A DNA stretch of 64,000 nucleotides, taken from assembly GCA_943329665.2 (NCBI GenBank), contig CALQEU020000004.1:104781-168780 (forward strand). Reading direction: 5' to 3'. The translations under genes and the position numbers were made by a program. The DNA is from JAJTFW01 sp903922455 (GTDB taxonomy: Bacteria; Bacteroidota; Bacteroidia; AKYH767-A; OLB10). The notes under the pieces were generated by a model that ran no database searches, had not been told where the DNA came from, and saw only the letters and a program-made list of their open reading frames with translations. Of the stretch, positions 17,633 to 27,001 are shown one piece after another. How positions within the stretch are numbered: the stretch's first letter is position 1; every line of letters begins with the position of its first letter.

Positions 17633-18409
17633 TTATTCAAAGAAAGGTTTGATTTGAGGGTCTGTTGAGTTGTTCAATTCATCATAAGTACCTTCGGTAA
17701 ATTTAATACCATTCACTAAAATCATGACACGATTAGAAACGATTTTAGCACAGGCCATATCGTGCGTAATGATGATAGAAGAGGTGTTGTACTTATGTTG
17801 AATGTCGACAATTAAATTACTTATTTCTCTACTGGTGATGGGATCTAATCCGGTGGTAGGTTCGTCGTAAAGAATAATATCGGGTTTGAGAATTAATGTC
17901 CTCGCTAAACCAATTCGCTTTCTCATACCACCCGAAAGTTCAGAAGGCATTAAATCAATTGCATCTTTTAGACCTACGTTGTCCAACGCTTCTAATACTA
18001 ATTCATCCACCTCTTCACGCGTTTTACTGATCCAATGTCGTCGGAGCGGAAATTCTAAATTTTCACGAACTGTCATTGAATCATAGAGCGCTGAACTTTG
18101 GAAAAGGAATCCGATTTTCACTCTAATATGATCCAATTCATCGCGATCTAAGGTCGGAATATTTTTTCCAAATACTTCAACAATTCCTTTGTCGGGAGTT
18201 AATAATCCCACCATGCATTTAATCAAAACGGATTTGCCGGAGCCCGACTTACCAAGAACAACTAAGTTCTCACCCTTTTTTAGATTTAAGTTAAATCCAC
18301 GTAAAACGTGATTCGAGCCAAAAGATTTATATAAATCTTTTATCTCAACCACAGATTCTGCTTTTGGATCGACTGGTTTTGGGGGTTGATGAATCACGCT
18401 TGTTTGCAT
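17633..18409 (-). CDS. mlaF: ABC transporter ATP-binding protein of the Mla lipid transporter
   Basis: Cytoplasmic ATPase that powers the Mla phospholipid transporter. Walker A is LGKSGSGKSV near residue 53, the signature is LSGGMRKRIGLART, and Walker B with the catalytic glutamate is ILYDEPTTGLDP, followed by the switch histidine in IITHDM. Its 258 residues fit. One base separates it from the mlaE stop and two from the mlaD start, indicating tight co-expression. Confidence 0.94.
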   Translation of the reverse strand: MQTSVIHQPPKPVDPKAESVVEIKDLYKSFGSNHVLRGFNLNLKKGENLVVLGKSGSGKSVLIKCMVGLLTPDKGIVEVFGKNIPTLDRDELDHIRVKIGFLFQSSALYDSMTVRENLEFPLRRHWISKTREEVDELVLEALDNVGLKDAIDLMPSELSGGMRKRIGLARTLILKPDIILYDEPTTGLDPITSREISNLIVDIQHKYNTSSIIITHDMACAKIVSNRVMILVNGIKFTEGTYDELNNSTDPQIKPFFE

Positions 18410-18410
18410 A

Positions 18411-19187
18411 TTACGTGAGTCCCATTATTTCTGCGATTTGCACCGCAATTAAATCCAAAATAAATACCACTAATGATGAAACAACTACTGCCGAGTTAGC
18501 AGCTATTCCAACCCCTTCAGTTCCTTTCATGGAATTGTAGCCCTTAAAACAACCAATGATGCCAATTGCAAATCCGAAGAAATACGTTTTAATCAATGCA
18601 GGAAGCACATCTCCAAAAACCAAAGAATTAAAAACCTGGCTGAAGAATAAATCGATACTCACCACATCTTTAATATTCACACCGATATAGGCTGCATAAA
18701 GAGAAATTAAGTCGGCGATGATAACGAGAATAGGAACCATTAATGTACAAGCTGCAACACGCGTTACCACTAAATATTTAAATGGATTGGTTCCACTCAC
18801 TTCCATAGCGTCAATTTGCTCCGTCACTTTCATGGAACCCAATTCTGCACCGATGCTCGACCCAATCTTACCAGCACAAATAAGTGCAGTAATCACGGGA
18901 CCAATTTCACGAATAACCGACAAAGCAACCATAGCAGGCAAATACGATTCGGCGCCAAACTCTTCCAAAGTAGGTCGACTTTGTACCGTAAGTACCAATC
19001 CCATGATAAATGCAGTAACACCAACTAAAGGCAAGGTCTTGTAGCCGATAATGAAACATTGGCGACTAAATTCTGTCCATTCGTATCGGGGCTTAAAACC
19101 TTCTTTAAAAAAACGAATAGTAAAATCTGAAATACCACCCACCTCTAGCAAAACATCTTTTAAGGCTTGAACGGATTTTTTTGGCAT
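18411..19187 (-). CDS. mlaE: MlaE family ABC transporter permease
   Basis: Inner-membrane permease of the Mla lipid transport system. With the start at the ATG at 19187 (protein MPKKSVQALKD) it has 258 residues, an amphipathic N-terminus and five hydrophobic segments. The conserved stretch GAELGSMKVTEQIDAMEVSG lies in the middle, the hallmark of the family. I prefer this start because the -7 box TACCTTTG at 19210-19217 lies downstream of the alternative upstream start at 19232, which could therefore not be on the transcript. Confidence 0.94.
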   Translation of the reverse strand: MPKKSVQALKDVLLEVGGISDFTIRFFKEGFKPRYEWTEFSRQCFIIGYKTLPLVGVTAFIMGLVLTVQSRPTLEEFGAESYLPAMVALSVIREIGPVITALICAGKIGSSIGAELGSMKVTEQIDAMEVSGTNPFKYLVVTRVAACTLMVPILVIIADLISLYAAYIGVNIKDVVSIDLFFSQVFNSLVFGDVLPALIKTYFFGFAIGIIGCFKGYNSMKGTEGVGIAANSAVVVSSLVVFILDLIAVQIAEIMGLT

Positions 19188-19209
19188 AATAGGGTAGACG
19201 GCTTTGAGG

Positions 19210-19217
19210 CAAAGGTA
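19210..19217 (-). promoter_or_regulatory. Putative -7 box of the mla operon
   Basis: Minus-strand TACCTTTG matches TAnnTTTG and lies 22 bases upstream of the ATG at 19187. The candidate -33 TTG is only 12 bases further upstream, shorter than normal. Confidence 0.5.
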
Positions 19218-19523
19218 ATTGAATGTAATCAATCATTTTTTGAAAATACGAGATGAAAATCAAGATTCATTCATCCATTTTCATTATTTAATATTGCTCT
19301 TCAAATAAGAGATAACCTATTAATTTATTGCATTTTAAGGTTGAGTAATAAAGACGATTGAATTGGTCATTAGGTGATACAGAAGTTAAATATGTTAATT
19401 ACTCCATAGCCAGAGTCTAAAATTCTTTCTATAATTCAAGAAATGGTAAAAGGTGTTTTCTAGTCTTGAGTAAGATTAATTTAAATAGAAATAATCAAAT
19501 CATAATAATTTCTAAAAATAGTA
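19218..19523. other. AT-rich gap between the Fe-S protein gene and the mla operon
   Basis: About 300 bases between two minus-strand transcription units. I see no coding frame, strong hairpin or repeat here. It should contain the 3' end of the Fe-S gene transcript and the upstream part of the mla promoter. Confidence 0.5.
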
Positions 19524-20318
19524 TTACAAATCCATCGCTTCAGCAATCAACTCAGCAATGTCTTTCACTTTTACTGAATCTTCCTTTTCATTCAATTTTA
19601 CTCCATCACTCATCATCGTCATACAAAACGGACAAGCCACTGCAATAGCATCCGGCGAAGAGGCTAAGGCTTCTTCGGCTCTTTCCATGTTGATGTCTTT
19701 TTTTCCATTTTCAGGTTCTTTAAACATTTGCGCGCCGCCAGCACCACAACACAATCCGTTAGCTCTGCTTCGCTTCATTTCGGTCATTAAACTATCTAAT
19801 CGCATAATGACTTGTCGAGGTGCTTCATATACATTATTCGCTCTTCCCAAATAACAAGGATCATGAAAAGTGATTTTCTTTCCTTCGTAAGCCCCACCTT
19901 GAACAGTAATTTTTCCAGCATCCAATAACTCTTGCAAAAGTTGGCTATGATGAAGGACTTCATAATTTCCGCCTAACTCTGGGTATTCATTTTTGAGCGT
20001 GTTAAAGCAATGTGGACACCCGGTTACTATTTTCGTTACTTCGTAACCGTTAAGTACCATAATATTATTCATGGCCGACATTTGAAATAAAAATTCGTTA
20101 CCAGCACGTTTGGCAGGATCGCCGGTGCAACTTTCTTCAGTACCTAACACGGCGAATTTTAATCCAGCATGATGTAAAATTTTTGCTAATGCTTTGGTTA
20201 CCTTTTTAGCGCGGTCATCAAAACTTCCTGCACAACCGACCCAGAAAAGAATTTCGGGTTTCTCTCCTCTGGACATCATCTCTGCCATAGTATTCACTTT
20301 GAAATCTTCCATAATCAT
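19524..20318 (-). CDS. (Fe-S)-binding protein with two CCG domains (heterodisulfide reductase B-like)
   Basis: A soluble 264-residue protein of the HdrB/GlpC/LutA-like superfamily, probably passing electrons with its neighbour. The first cysteine-rich domain carries WVGCAGSF, EESCTGDPAKR and TGCPHCFN; the second carries HDPCYLGR, NGLCCGAGGAQM and ACPFCMTMM, the CCG pattern that binds unusual Fe-S clusters. Its ATG lies 19 bases after the stop of the membrane-bound ferredoxin gene upstream, implying one operon and probably one complex. The substrate cannot be read from the sequence. Confidence 0.88.
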   Translation of the reverse strand: MIMEDFKVNTMAEMMSRGEKPEILFWVGCAGSFDDRAKKVTKALAKILHHAGLKFAVLGTEESCTGDPAKRAGNEFLFQMSAMNNIMVLNGYEVTKIVTGCPHCFNTLKNEYPELGGNYEVLHHSQLLQELLDAGKITVQGGAYEGKKITFHDPCYLGRANNVYEAPRQVIMRLDSLMTEMKRSRANGLCCGAGGAQMFKEPENGKKDINMERAEEALASSPDAIAVACPFCMTMMSDGVKLNEKEDSVKVKDIAELIAEAMDL

Positions 20319-20337
20319 CTGATTGCTTTCTTGTCCA

Positions 20338-21645
20338 TTAATTTTCGGTCCAGTTCATACGATCTGCATTAGAGAACTGCCAAGGAGCGCCATTATTTTC
20401 CATCTTGGTAAACATCCCATTTAACTCAGCAGGAGCTGCACTTTCTTCCATCACCTTAAATCGACGAAGGTCCATGATGATACTCAAGGGATCTATTAAT
20501 ATTGGACAAGCTTCAACACAAGCGTTACAAGAGGTGCAAGCCCAAATTTCTTCTTCCTTAATATAATCGTTGATAAGTGATTTTCCATCATCATAATCAG
20601 CACCTTTTTGATCCAAGTTTTTTCCAACTTCTTCCAATCGATCGCGAGTATCCATCATGATTTTACGTGGCGATAATAATTTACCTGTAATATTCGCAGG
20701 GCAAACAGAAGTACATCTTCCACATTCAGTGCAGGAGTAAGCGTCCATCAATTGTTTCCAATTCAAATCCTTCACATCCTTGGCACCGAAACGTTGAGGA
20801 ATCCCATTGGGATCGGCAGGAGGTGGGACGGCAGCAGGATCCATCATCAACTTGACTTCATTGGTCACACTCTGCATATTATTGAACTGACCTTTCGGAT
20901 TCAAATTAGCATACCATGTATTTGGAAAAGCCAATAAAATATGAAAATGCTTTGAGTAAGGAACGTAATTTAAAAAAGCGATAATCCCAACAATATGAAA
21001 CCACCAACAACCTCTTTCAATCATCATTAACGTTTCATTTGAATACGTTCCCAACATTCCGAAAAGAGAACTGCTTATTGGAAAAGCGCCTGCTACTACA
21101 TAATGAGAAGCGCCTCTCGATTGTAACAATGCATCACTGGCATTCATAATGAGAAATGCTGACATCAAAAATATTTCGATAATCAAAATTAAATTGGCAT
21201 CTGACTTAGGCCAAGAAGTCATCTCATCCATGTGAAATCTTTTCAAACGAATAACATTTCTTCGAGCTAAAAAGACCACACAAGCCAACAAAACACCAAT
21301 AGCTAAATACTCAAAACTGCCAATCAAAAAATCATAAAATCCGCCGAGAAAACTTAACACACGATGCGTTCCAAAAACGCCATCGATCATTATTTCTAGT
21401 ACTTCAATATTTATAATTATAAATCCCACGTAAATCAACAAATGAAAAAATGCAGCAACGGGCCGACTCCCCATTTTCGATTGACCCATTGCAACACGAG
21501 CCATCGTTTGCCAACGTTCCGTTTTACGATCGTTGATCACTTTTTCTCTTCCTAAATTAATATTGCGCAATACTTTCTTCACACGGATCACAAAAAAATA
21601 AATGCCGACAGAAAGTAAGACTATAAATAAGAATTGTGATATCAT
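20338..21645 (-). CDS. Membrane-bound 4Fe-4S dicluster oxidoreductase subunit
   Basis: A 435-residue protein whose first half has about six hydrophobic segments of the NarI/DsrM-like cytochrome b type (residues about 1-245). The second half carries two cluster motifs, CTECGRCTSVCP (near 306) and CTSCNACVEACP (near 378). Together with the CCG protein downstream it resembles HdrDE/DsrMK-like quinone-linked electron-transfer modules. In Bacteroidota this pair often stands near envelope genes, as here; the physiological donor and acceptor are unknown. Confidence 0.87.
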   Translation of the reverse strand: MISQFLFIVLLSVGIYFFVIRVKKVLRNINLGREKVINDRKTERWQTMARVAMGQSKMGSRPVAAFFHLLIYVGFIIINIEVLEIMIDGVFGTHRVLSFLGGFYDFLIGSFEYLAIGVLLACVVFLARRNVIRLKRFHMDEMTSWPKSDANLILIIEIFLMSAFLIMNASDALLQSRGASHYVVAGAFPISSSLFGMLGTYSNETLMMIERGCWWFHIVGIIAFLNYVPYSKHFHILLAFPNTWYANLNPKGQFNNMQSVTNEVKLMMDPAAVPPPADPNGIPQRFGAKDVKDLNWKQLMDAYSCTECGRCTSVCPANITGKLLSPRKIMMDTRDRLEEVGKNLDQKGADYDDGKSLINDYIKEEEIWACTSCNACVEACPILIDPLSIIMDLRRFKVMEESAAPAELNGMFTKMENNGAPWQFSNADRMNWTEN

Positions 21646-21723
21646 TTCAACTAATTTATGGTTCTAAATTACAACATACACCGGAAACTCCTTCAAAGAG
21701 CAGTAACCAATTCATTAAAACGA

Positions 21724-22989
21724 CTATTTTTTATTGATTATTTTTTCAGCTTCTTGAATCGTGATCCGTTGATTTCCATTGAAAGCAGTTAGAAAGGCAT
21801 CGGCTCGACCATTCGCTTTCACTTGATTCAATTTCTTCCTTGCATCGGCTATGGTCAGGAATTTACCAATACAATAACGTGTAAATCCATCGGTACATTC
21901 CACCATATTGATGGATTCTACGCTTGTGAATTTAGAATTATCAGAAGCAGGATTTTTGCTAGCTCCAATTTGAACACTTATATAAACCGTAGGTGCATTT
22001 ATATCATTCAAAATTTTATTTGCCAACCCTGAATTTTTTTTAGTAGGAGTAGGTGTCGGTTTTGGTGGTGGAGGAGGAGCTGCCACTACTTTTTCTTCCG
22101 TTGAATCAGGTTTTACAATTTTAATTTCCTCGACTGGTGGAACAGGAACTGTCTCTCTCTCTATTTTAACAGGATCAGATTTTGGAGTATGGTCCGATAC
22201 AGAATTAACTGAAGTAGTTTCCATATCTACTTTATACTCTTTAAATGCTCTATAAATCGCAGCAGCCATGGTGTTTTGTCCTTTATCGGAAGCTAAAAAT
22301 TTTTCTTCCGGTTCATGTGTTAAAAAACCACATTCAATAAGTACTGCCGGCATCGCTGTTTTGTACAAAACAAGAAATCCAGCTTGTTTTACCCCTCGGT
22401 TATTTCTTCCCGCATACTCCGTAAACTCATCTTGAATATTAGAAGCAAACAACAAACTCTGACTCATAAATTGACTTTGATAAAGTGAAAAAATAATGTT
22501 TGCTTCTGGAGAATTAGGATCAAATCCATCGTATTTTTTTAAATAATCATCCTCTAACAAGATCGTAGCATTCTCACGCTTTGCTACATCCAAATTACTC
22601 TCGGTTTTATGATTACCCATTACATACGTTTCAGAGCCATACGCTGTTTTTCCACCCGCATTGAGATGGATACAAATAAACAGATCGGCATGAGCTTTAT
22701 TCGCTATGTTCGCACGTTCATGCAAAGGAATAAAGACATCTGATTTACGAGTATAAACCACATTTATATCAGGATAATTGGTCTCTATCATTTTTCCCAA
22801 TTTCAATGCAATATCAAGTGCAACATGCTTTTCACGAGACGATGCACCTAAGCAACCTGCATCATGCCCGCCATGGCCGGCATCAATTACAATGGTTTTA
22901 ATTTTATACGTATCCTTGCCTTGTCCTGTGAAAGACAAGTGAACAAAAAACATTAAAAGCGATATGGCAATCAGGAATCTTCTTTTCAC
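21724..22989 (-). CDS. N-acetylmuramoyl-L-alanine amidase (Amidase_3) with C-terminal SPOR-like part
   Basis: Zinc hydrolase that cleaves the bond between muramic acid and the stem peptide during cell separation. A signal peptide (residues 1-22) precedes the Amidase_3 domain, with zinc ligands H39 (DAGHGG), E53 and H108 (ICIHLNAG) and the catalytic E219 (VLIECGFLTH). A proline-rich linker (about 290-320, a run of P's and PTPTPTK) leads to a C-terminal domain of about 80 residues (YISVQIGASKNPA, FTRYCIGKF) that resembles a peptidoglycan-binding SPOR repeat. The gene is divergent from the LptD-like gene; the two starts are only 50 bases apart. Confidence 0.92.
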   Translation of the reverse strand: MKRRFLIAISLLMFFVHLSFTGQGKDTYKIKTIVIDAGHGGHDAGCLGASSREKHVALDIALKLGKMIETNYPDINVVYTRKSDVFIPLHERANIANKAHADLFICIHLNAGGKTAYGSETYVMGNHKTESNLDVAKRENATILLEDDYLKKYDGFDPNSPEANIIFSLYQSQFMSQSLLFASNIQDEFTEYAGRNNRGVKQAGFLVLYKTAMPAVLIECGFLTHEPEEKFLASDKGQNTMAAAIYRAFKEYKVDMETTSVNSVSDHTPKSDPVKIERETVPVPPVEEIKIVKPDSTEEKVVAAPPPPPKPTPTPTKKNSGLANKILNDINAPTVYISVQIGASKNPASDNSKFTSVESINMVECTDGFTRYCIGKFLTIADARKKLNQVKANGRADAFLTAFNGNQRITIQEAEKIINKK

Positions 22990-23001
22990 GTTGGGGTTTT
23001 G

Positions 23002-23009
23002 TAGCTTTG
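23002..23009 (+). promoter_or_regulatory. Putative -7 box for the LptD-like gene
   Basis: TAGCTTTG fits TAnnTTTG. It covers the TTG at 23007 that would otherwise be the first possible start, which argues that translation begins at the ATG at 23040. Confidence 0.55.
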
Positions 23010-23039
23010 CGCCTTCAAAATTATTGTATAATAGAGATA

Positions 23040-25667
23040 ATGATGTACCTATATAGACGAGGTTCTAGCAACTTTTCAACGTCAAGTTGTTGGTTGATCG
23101 TATGTCTGATTTTTATATTAACCTCATTTTCATCTCTATCTGCTCAAGACCTTCCTGCAAAATCAACTGTAAATAAGACAGATAGCATTAAAATTGCGAA
23201 TTCCGACAGCATTTCAAGTTCGGCTGATTCTTTAAAAGTATTAGCTGGGGACACCATTCCCATAAATGACTCACTGCTTTTGGCGGATGATTTTAAGTCG
23301 AAGGTTTCTTATTATGCCGAGGATTCTATCGTTTATGATTTGGACACCGGAATGGTTTATTTGTACGGAAAAGCTTGGATGACTTATGAAGATATCCGAC
23401 TGGAAGCTGATTATATCGATATCGATTTTAACACAAAAGAGATTTCTTCTAAAGGTGCACCAGATTCTAGTGGGACAATCGTTGGCAAGCCTTTATTTAA
23501 ACAAGGAACAGATGAATTCCTTTCCGATCAAATTCGATATAATTTTAACACAAAGAAAGGTAAGATAACAGAAGTGACTACCAAGGATGGCGATAGTTAT
23601 ATTCATGGTGCCGTAGTAAAAAAACAACCCGACAATAGTACTTTTATTAAAGATGGATACTATACCACGTGCGATGCATCTCATCCTCATTATTATTTGA
23701 AATCGAATAAAATCAAAGTGATTCCCAATAATAAAGTAGTTACGGGTCCTGCTGATTTATATATTATGGATGTGCCCACTCCCTTGGCCATCCCATTTGG
23801 ATTTTTTCCAAATAAAAAAGGGAGAGCTTCCGGAATTCTTTTTCCACAGTACGGTGAGTCGCAACAGTTAGGTTTCTTTTTAAAGAATGGAGGCTATTAT
23901 CTCGGATTAAATGACCATTTCGATTTAGCTTTAACAGGTGATATATATTCTAAAGGAAGCTGGCGTGGAAATGCCTATTCCAATTATGCATGGAAGTATC
24001 GTTTTAATGGGAATATGTCGTTGAATTACTCTAATACAAAAGTGAGTCGACCTGAATTTCCAGATTATAGTTTGGAAAAATCTTTTTTCATAAGATGGAA
24101 TCATATGCAAGATGCGAAATCACATCCTGGAACAAGTTTCACTGCAAATGTAAACGCAGGAAGTGCCACTTTTTACCAATATAATTTAACCAATGCAACT
24201 AATTTTTTAACGAATACATTTACATCATCCATTGCATGGTCAAAAGTCTGGACAGGAAAGCCCATCAACTTAAGTGTAAGCTTATCACATAGCCAAAACA
24301 ATCAATCACGAGACATTAATTTAAGTCTCCCTTCAGCAACATTTAACGTAGCTCGACGCACTCCTTTTAAAAGAAAGCTAGCGATAGGTGAACAAAAATG
24401 GTATGAGAAAATTGGAGTTGGATTAACTACTTCTTTCATTAATTCCATCAGCACGAAAGACACCTTGCTTTTCAAAAAAGAATCTTTAGAACAGTTTAGA
24501 TACGGCATTCAACATAGTGTTCCGATCAGTACAAGCTTCACGGTTGCCAAATATTTTACGGTGAGTCCAGGCATTACTTACAATGAAAAATGGTATTTAA
24601 AAACAATTCAAAAAGAGTGGGATTCAGAAACAAATACAGTTGATGTTGATACAGTAGATGGATTTAAAGCAGCTCGCGATTTTGCATTTAGTACCAACAT
24701 AAACACACGTATTTATGGAATGCTTCAATTTAAAAAAGGAAAAATTGCAGCTTTTCGTCACGTGATGACACCTACCCTTGGATTTTCATGGCGTCCTGAT
24801 TTTAGCGAAAAACAATACGGGTATTATAAAGAAGTACAAAGTGATTCTATTGGAACTTTACAGAAGTATTCTGTATTTGAAGGGGCTATTTTTGGTGGTC
24901 CTGGAGCGGGGAAATCTTCATTGATGAATTTCTCTCTCGACAATAATTTTGAAATGAAAGTGCGTCAAAAAAGTGATACGGCAGAAACTTTTAAAAAGGT
25001 AAAATTATTAGAGAGTTTAGCCTTAAATACGTCCTATAATTTCGCGGCCGATTCATTGCGGTTGGCTCCCATTAGCATCAGCGGAAGAGCAACTATTATC
25101 GACAGAATATCCTTAAACATGTTTGGAGTTTTTGATCCCTATGTCATCAACAATAATGGAGTAAGAATCAATAAAACAGAGTGGTCGGAGAATAATAAAT
25201 TAGCTCGATTTAATTCAGGAAACTTCAGCGTCAACTTTAGCATCTTGCCTCGTAAAAAGCCGCTAAAATCGACACAAGGCACTTCCGAAGAACTCAATGA
25301 AATTAATGAGAACCGAGATGCTTACAACGATTTTTCTATTCCATTTAGTTTAAACATTGGCTACAATTTCTTTTTCTTGAATAATGTAAATGCTCCTGAT
25401 CAAATTACACAGACGTTGAATTTTAGTGGCGATTTGCAATTAACTCCTGCATGGAAAGTTAACTATAATTCGGGGTACGATTTTGAGCAAAAAGATTTCA
25501 GTTATACTTCACTCGGCATCAACCGTAATTTGCATTGCTGGGAGATGAGTTTAAATTGGGTTCCCTTTGGTTTCCAACAAAACTACTTTTTCCAAATTAA
25601 TGTGAAATCTTCGCTCTTGCAAGATTTGAAATTAACCAAGAAAGATGATCGATTTGACAATCGTTAA
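23040..25667 (+). CDS. lptD: LptD-like outer-membrane LPS assembly protein
   Basis: Outer-membrane barrel that inserts lipopolysaccharide, acting with the Lpt bridge. With the start at ATG 23040 it has 875 residues: a signal peptide (hydrophobic LIVCLIFILTSFSSLSAQ), a serine- and aspartate-rich linker, and an OstA-like domain (YAEDSIVYDLDTGMVYLYGK, ADYIDIDFNTKEISSKG). The conserved patch YYTTCDASHPHYYLKSNKIK is followed by a long C-terminal barrel ending in WVPFGFQQNYFFQINVKSSL. A second start at ATG 23043 is equally possible. It is divergent from the cell-wall amidase, an arrangement seen in other Bacteroidota. Confidence 0.85.
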   Translation: MMYLYRRGSSNFSTSSCWLIVCLIFILTSFSSLSAQDLPAKSTVNKTDSIKIANSDSISSSADSLKVLAGDTIPINDSLLLADDFKSKVSYYAEDSIVYDLDTGMVYLYGKAWMTYEDIRLEADYIDIDFNTKEISSKGAPDSSGTIVGKPLFKQGTDEFLSDQIRYNFNTKKGKITEVTTKDGDSYIHGAVVKKQPDNSTFIKDGYYTTCDASHPHYYLKSNKIKVIPNNKVVTGPADLYIMDVPTPLAIPFGFFPNKKGRASGILFPQYGESQQLGFFLKNGGYYLGLNDHFDLALTGDIYSKGSWRGNAYSNYAWKYRFNGNMSLNYSNTKVSRPEFPDYSLEKSFFIRWNHMQDAKSHPGTSFTANVNAGSATFYQYNLTNATNFLTNTFTSSIAWSKVWTGKPINLSVSLSHSQNNQSRDINLSLPSATFNVARRTPFKRKLAIGEQKWYEKIGVGLTTSFINSISTKDTLLFKKESLEQFRYGIQHSVPISTSFTVAKYFTVSPGITYNEKWYLKTIQKEWDSETNTVDVDTVDGFKAARDFAFSTNINTRIYGMLQFKKGKIAAFRHVMTPTLGFSWRPDFSEKQYGYYKEVQSDSIGTLQKYSVFEGAIFGGPGAGKSSLMNFSLDNNFEMKVRQKSDTAETFKKVKLLESLALNTSYNFAADSLRLAPISISGRATIIDRISLNMFGVFDPYVINNNGVRINKTEWSENNKLARFNSGNFSVNFSILPRKKPLKSTQGTSEELNEINENRDAYNDFSIPFSLNIGYNFFFLNNVNAPDQITQTLNFSGDLQLTPAWKVNYNSGYDFEQKDFSYTSLGINRNLHCWEMSLNWVPFGFQQNYFFQINVKSSLLQDLKLTKKDDRFDNR

Positions 25668-25699
25668 TACTTTTTTTTCGTTTTACAAAAAGAAAAAAT

Positions 25700-27001
25700 A
25701 TGCCTAATAAACCAAGTTTGAAAGAAGCCTTTAAATTTTGGCTCAAATTAGGCTTCATTAGCTTTGGTGGTCCGGCCGGACAAATATCCATCATGCATGA
25801 GTTTTTAGTTGAAAAAAAGAAATGGATTTCAGAAAAAAGATTCATGAATGCGCTCAACTATTGCATGCTCTTGCCGGGTCCCGAAGCACAGCAATTAGCA
25901 ACATATATGGGTTGGTTATTGCACGGGAATAGAGGAGGAATAATCGCAGGTTTACTTTTCATTTTACCATCAATGTTTATACTTTTAGGATTAAGCTATG
26001 TCTATAGTCTTTATGGAAGTATTCCTTGGGTATATGCGATATTTGCAGGATTAAAACCTGCTGTGGTTGCCATTGTTATTTTGGCGCTTTTCAAAATTGG
26101 AAAAAAATCGTTGCTCACTTCTGTACATTTTATTATTGCTATAACCGCTTTTGCAGGCATTTATTTTTGGAATATTTCATTTCCAATTATCATATTAGGA
26201 AGTATATGTATTGCTTTTATTGCCAGAAAATTTATTCCTTCTTTAGCAAGTCCAACGTCAAAACAAAAAGTAGAGGAGGATGAATCCATTTATGTGATCA
26301 ATTCTAATACGGTTATACCACACGCTGGATTTACATGGAATCGCTTCTTAAAACAACTATGCATTGGAATTACATTATGGTTGATCCCACTAGTGTTCTT
26401 TTATTGCATGGATGAAGATTTTATTTTTTGGAAAAAATTAATCTTCTTCTTTACGCAAGCTGCTTTCGTCACTTTTGGTGGGGCTTATGCCGTACTCCCT
26501 TACGTTGCACAGTTTGGTGTGGAAAAATTTCACTGGTTAACATCTTTGCAAATGATAGATGGTCTTGCCCTAGGTGAAACGACACCCGGACCACTCATTA
26601 TGGTGTTGGTTTTTGTAGGTTATATGGCCGGATTCAATCATGGAAATGCTTCTGTTTTAGGAGGAACAATAGGGCTTTTTACGACTACGTTTTATACCTT
26701 TCTCCCTTCCTTTCTCTTTATTTTGATAGGTGTACATCTTATTGAAAAAACACAATCCAATGAAAAAGTAAAAATGTTGTTAAATATCGTCACTGCTGCA
26801 GTAGTGGGTGTGATGTTTAACTTTTTAATTTACTTAAGTGAAGCAGTTTTAATCGTAAATACAGAATCTACCGTATTACAATTTATTAATGTAAGTTGGA
26901 TTGCGTTCTCGGTAATTGCGTTGCATCGTTTCAAAGTAAATATGATTTTGTGGTTAGGTGTTTCCTGTGTTTTTGGGTTGGTGATGTTTTTTGTTAAATA
27001 G
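25700..27001 (+). CDS. chrA: Chromate transporter family (ChrA) membrane protein
   Basis: A 433-residue inner-membrane protein of the CHR family, whose characterised members export chromate; the substrate here is inferred only from the family. Two homologous CHR halves are visible. The first has LGFISFGGPAGQISIMHEFLV and MLLPGPEAQQLATYMGWLLH; the second has QAAFVTFGGAYAVLPYVAQ and GLALGETTPGPLIMVLVFVG. About ten hydrophobic segments flank these. It follows the LptD-like gene by 32 bases and may be co-transcribed with it, though no functional link is evident. Confidence 0.93.
   Translation: MPNKPSLKEAFKFWLKLGFISFGGPAGQISIMHEFLVEKKKWISEKRFMNALNYCMLLPGPEAQQLATYMGWLLHGNRGGIIAGLLFILPSMFILLGLSYVYSLYGSIPWVYAIFAGLKPAVVAIVILALFKIGKKSLLTSVHFIIAITAFAGIYFWNISFPIIILGSICIAFIARKFIPSLASPTSKQKVEEDESIYVINSNTVIPHAGFTWNRFLKQLCIGITLWLIPLVFFYCMDEDFIFWKKLIFFFTQAAFVTFGGAYAVLPYVAQFGVEKFHWLTSLQMIDGLALGETTPGPLIMVLVFVGYMAGFNHGNASVLGGTIGLFTTTFYTFLPSFLFILIGVHLIEKTQSNEKVKMLLNIVTAAVVGVMFNFLIYLSEAVLIVNTESTVLQFINVSWIAFSVIALHRFKVNMILWLGVSCVFGLVMFFVK

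Noticed and set aside
19188..19232. Longer start for mlaE at 19232
   Set aside because: The promoter box at 19210-19217 lies inside the extension, and the MPKKS start fits the length of other MlaE proteins.
23007..23039. Extended N-terminus for LptD starting at TTG 23007
   Set aside because: The TTG lies inside the TAGCTTTG -7 box, and two ATG codons follow at 23040 and 23043 just before the signal-peptide region.
25700..27001. Horizontally acquired metal-resistance island around chrA
   Set aside because: Only chrA is present, with codon use and base composition like its neighbours by eye and no mobile genes alongside.
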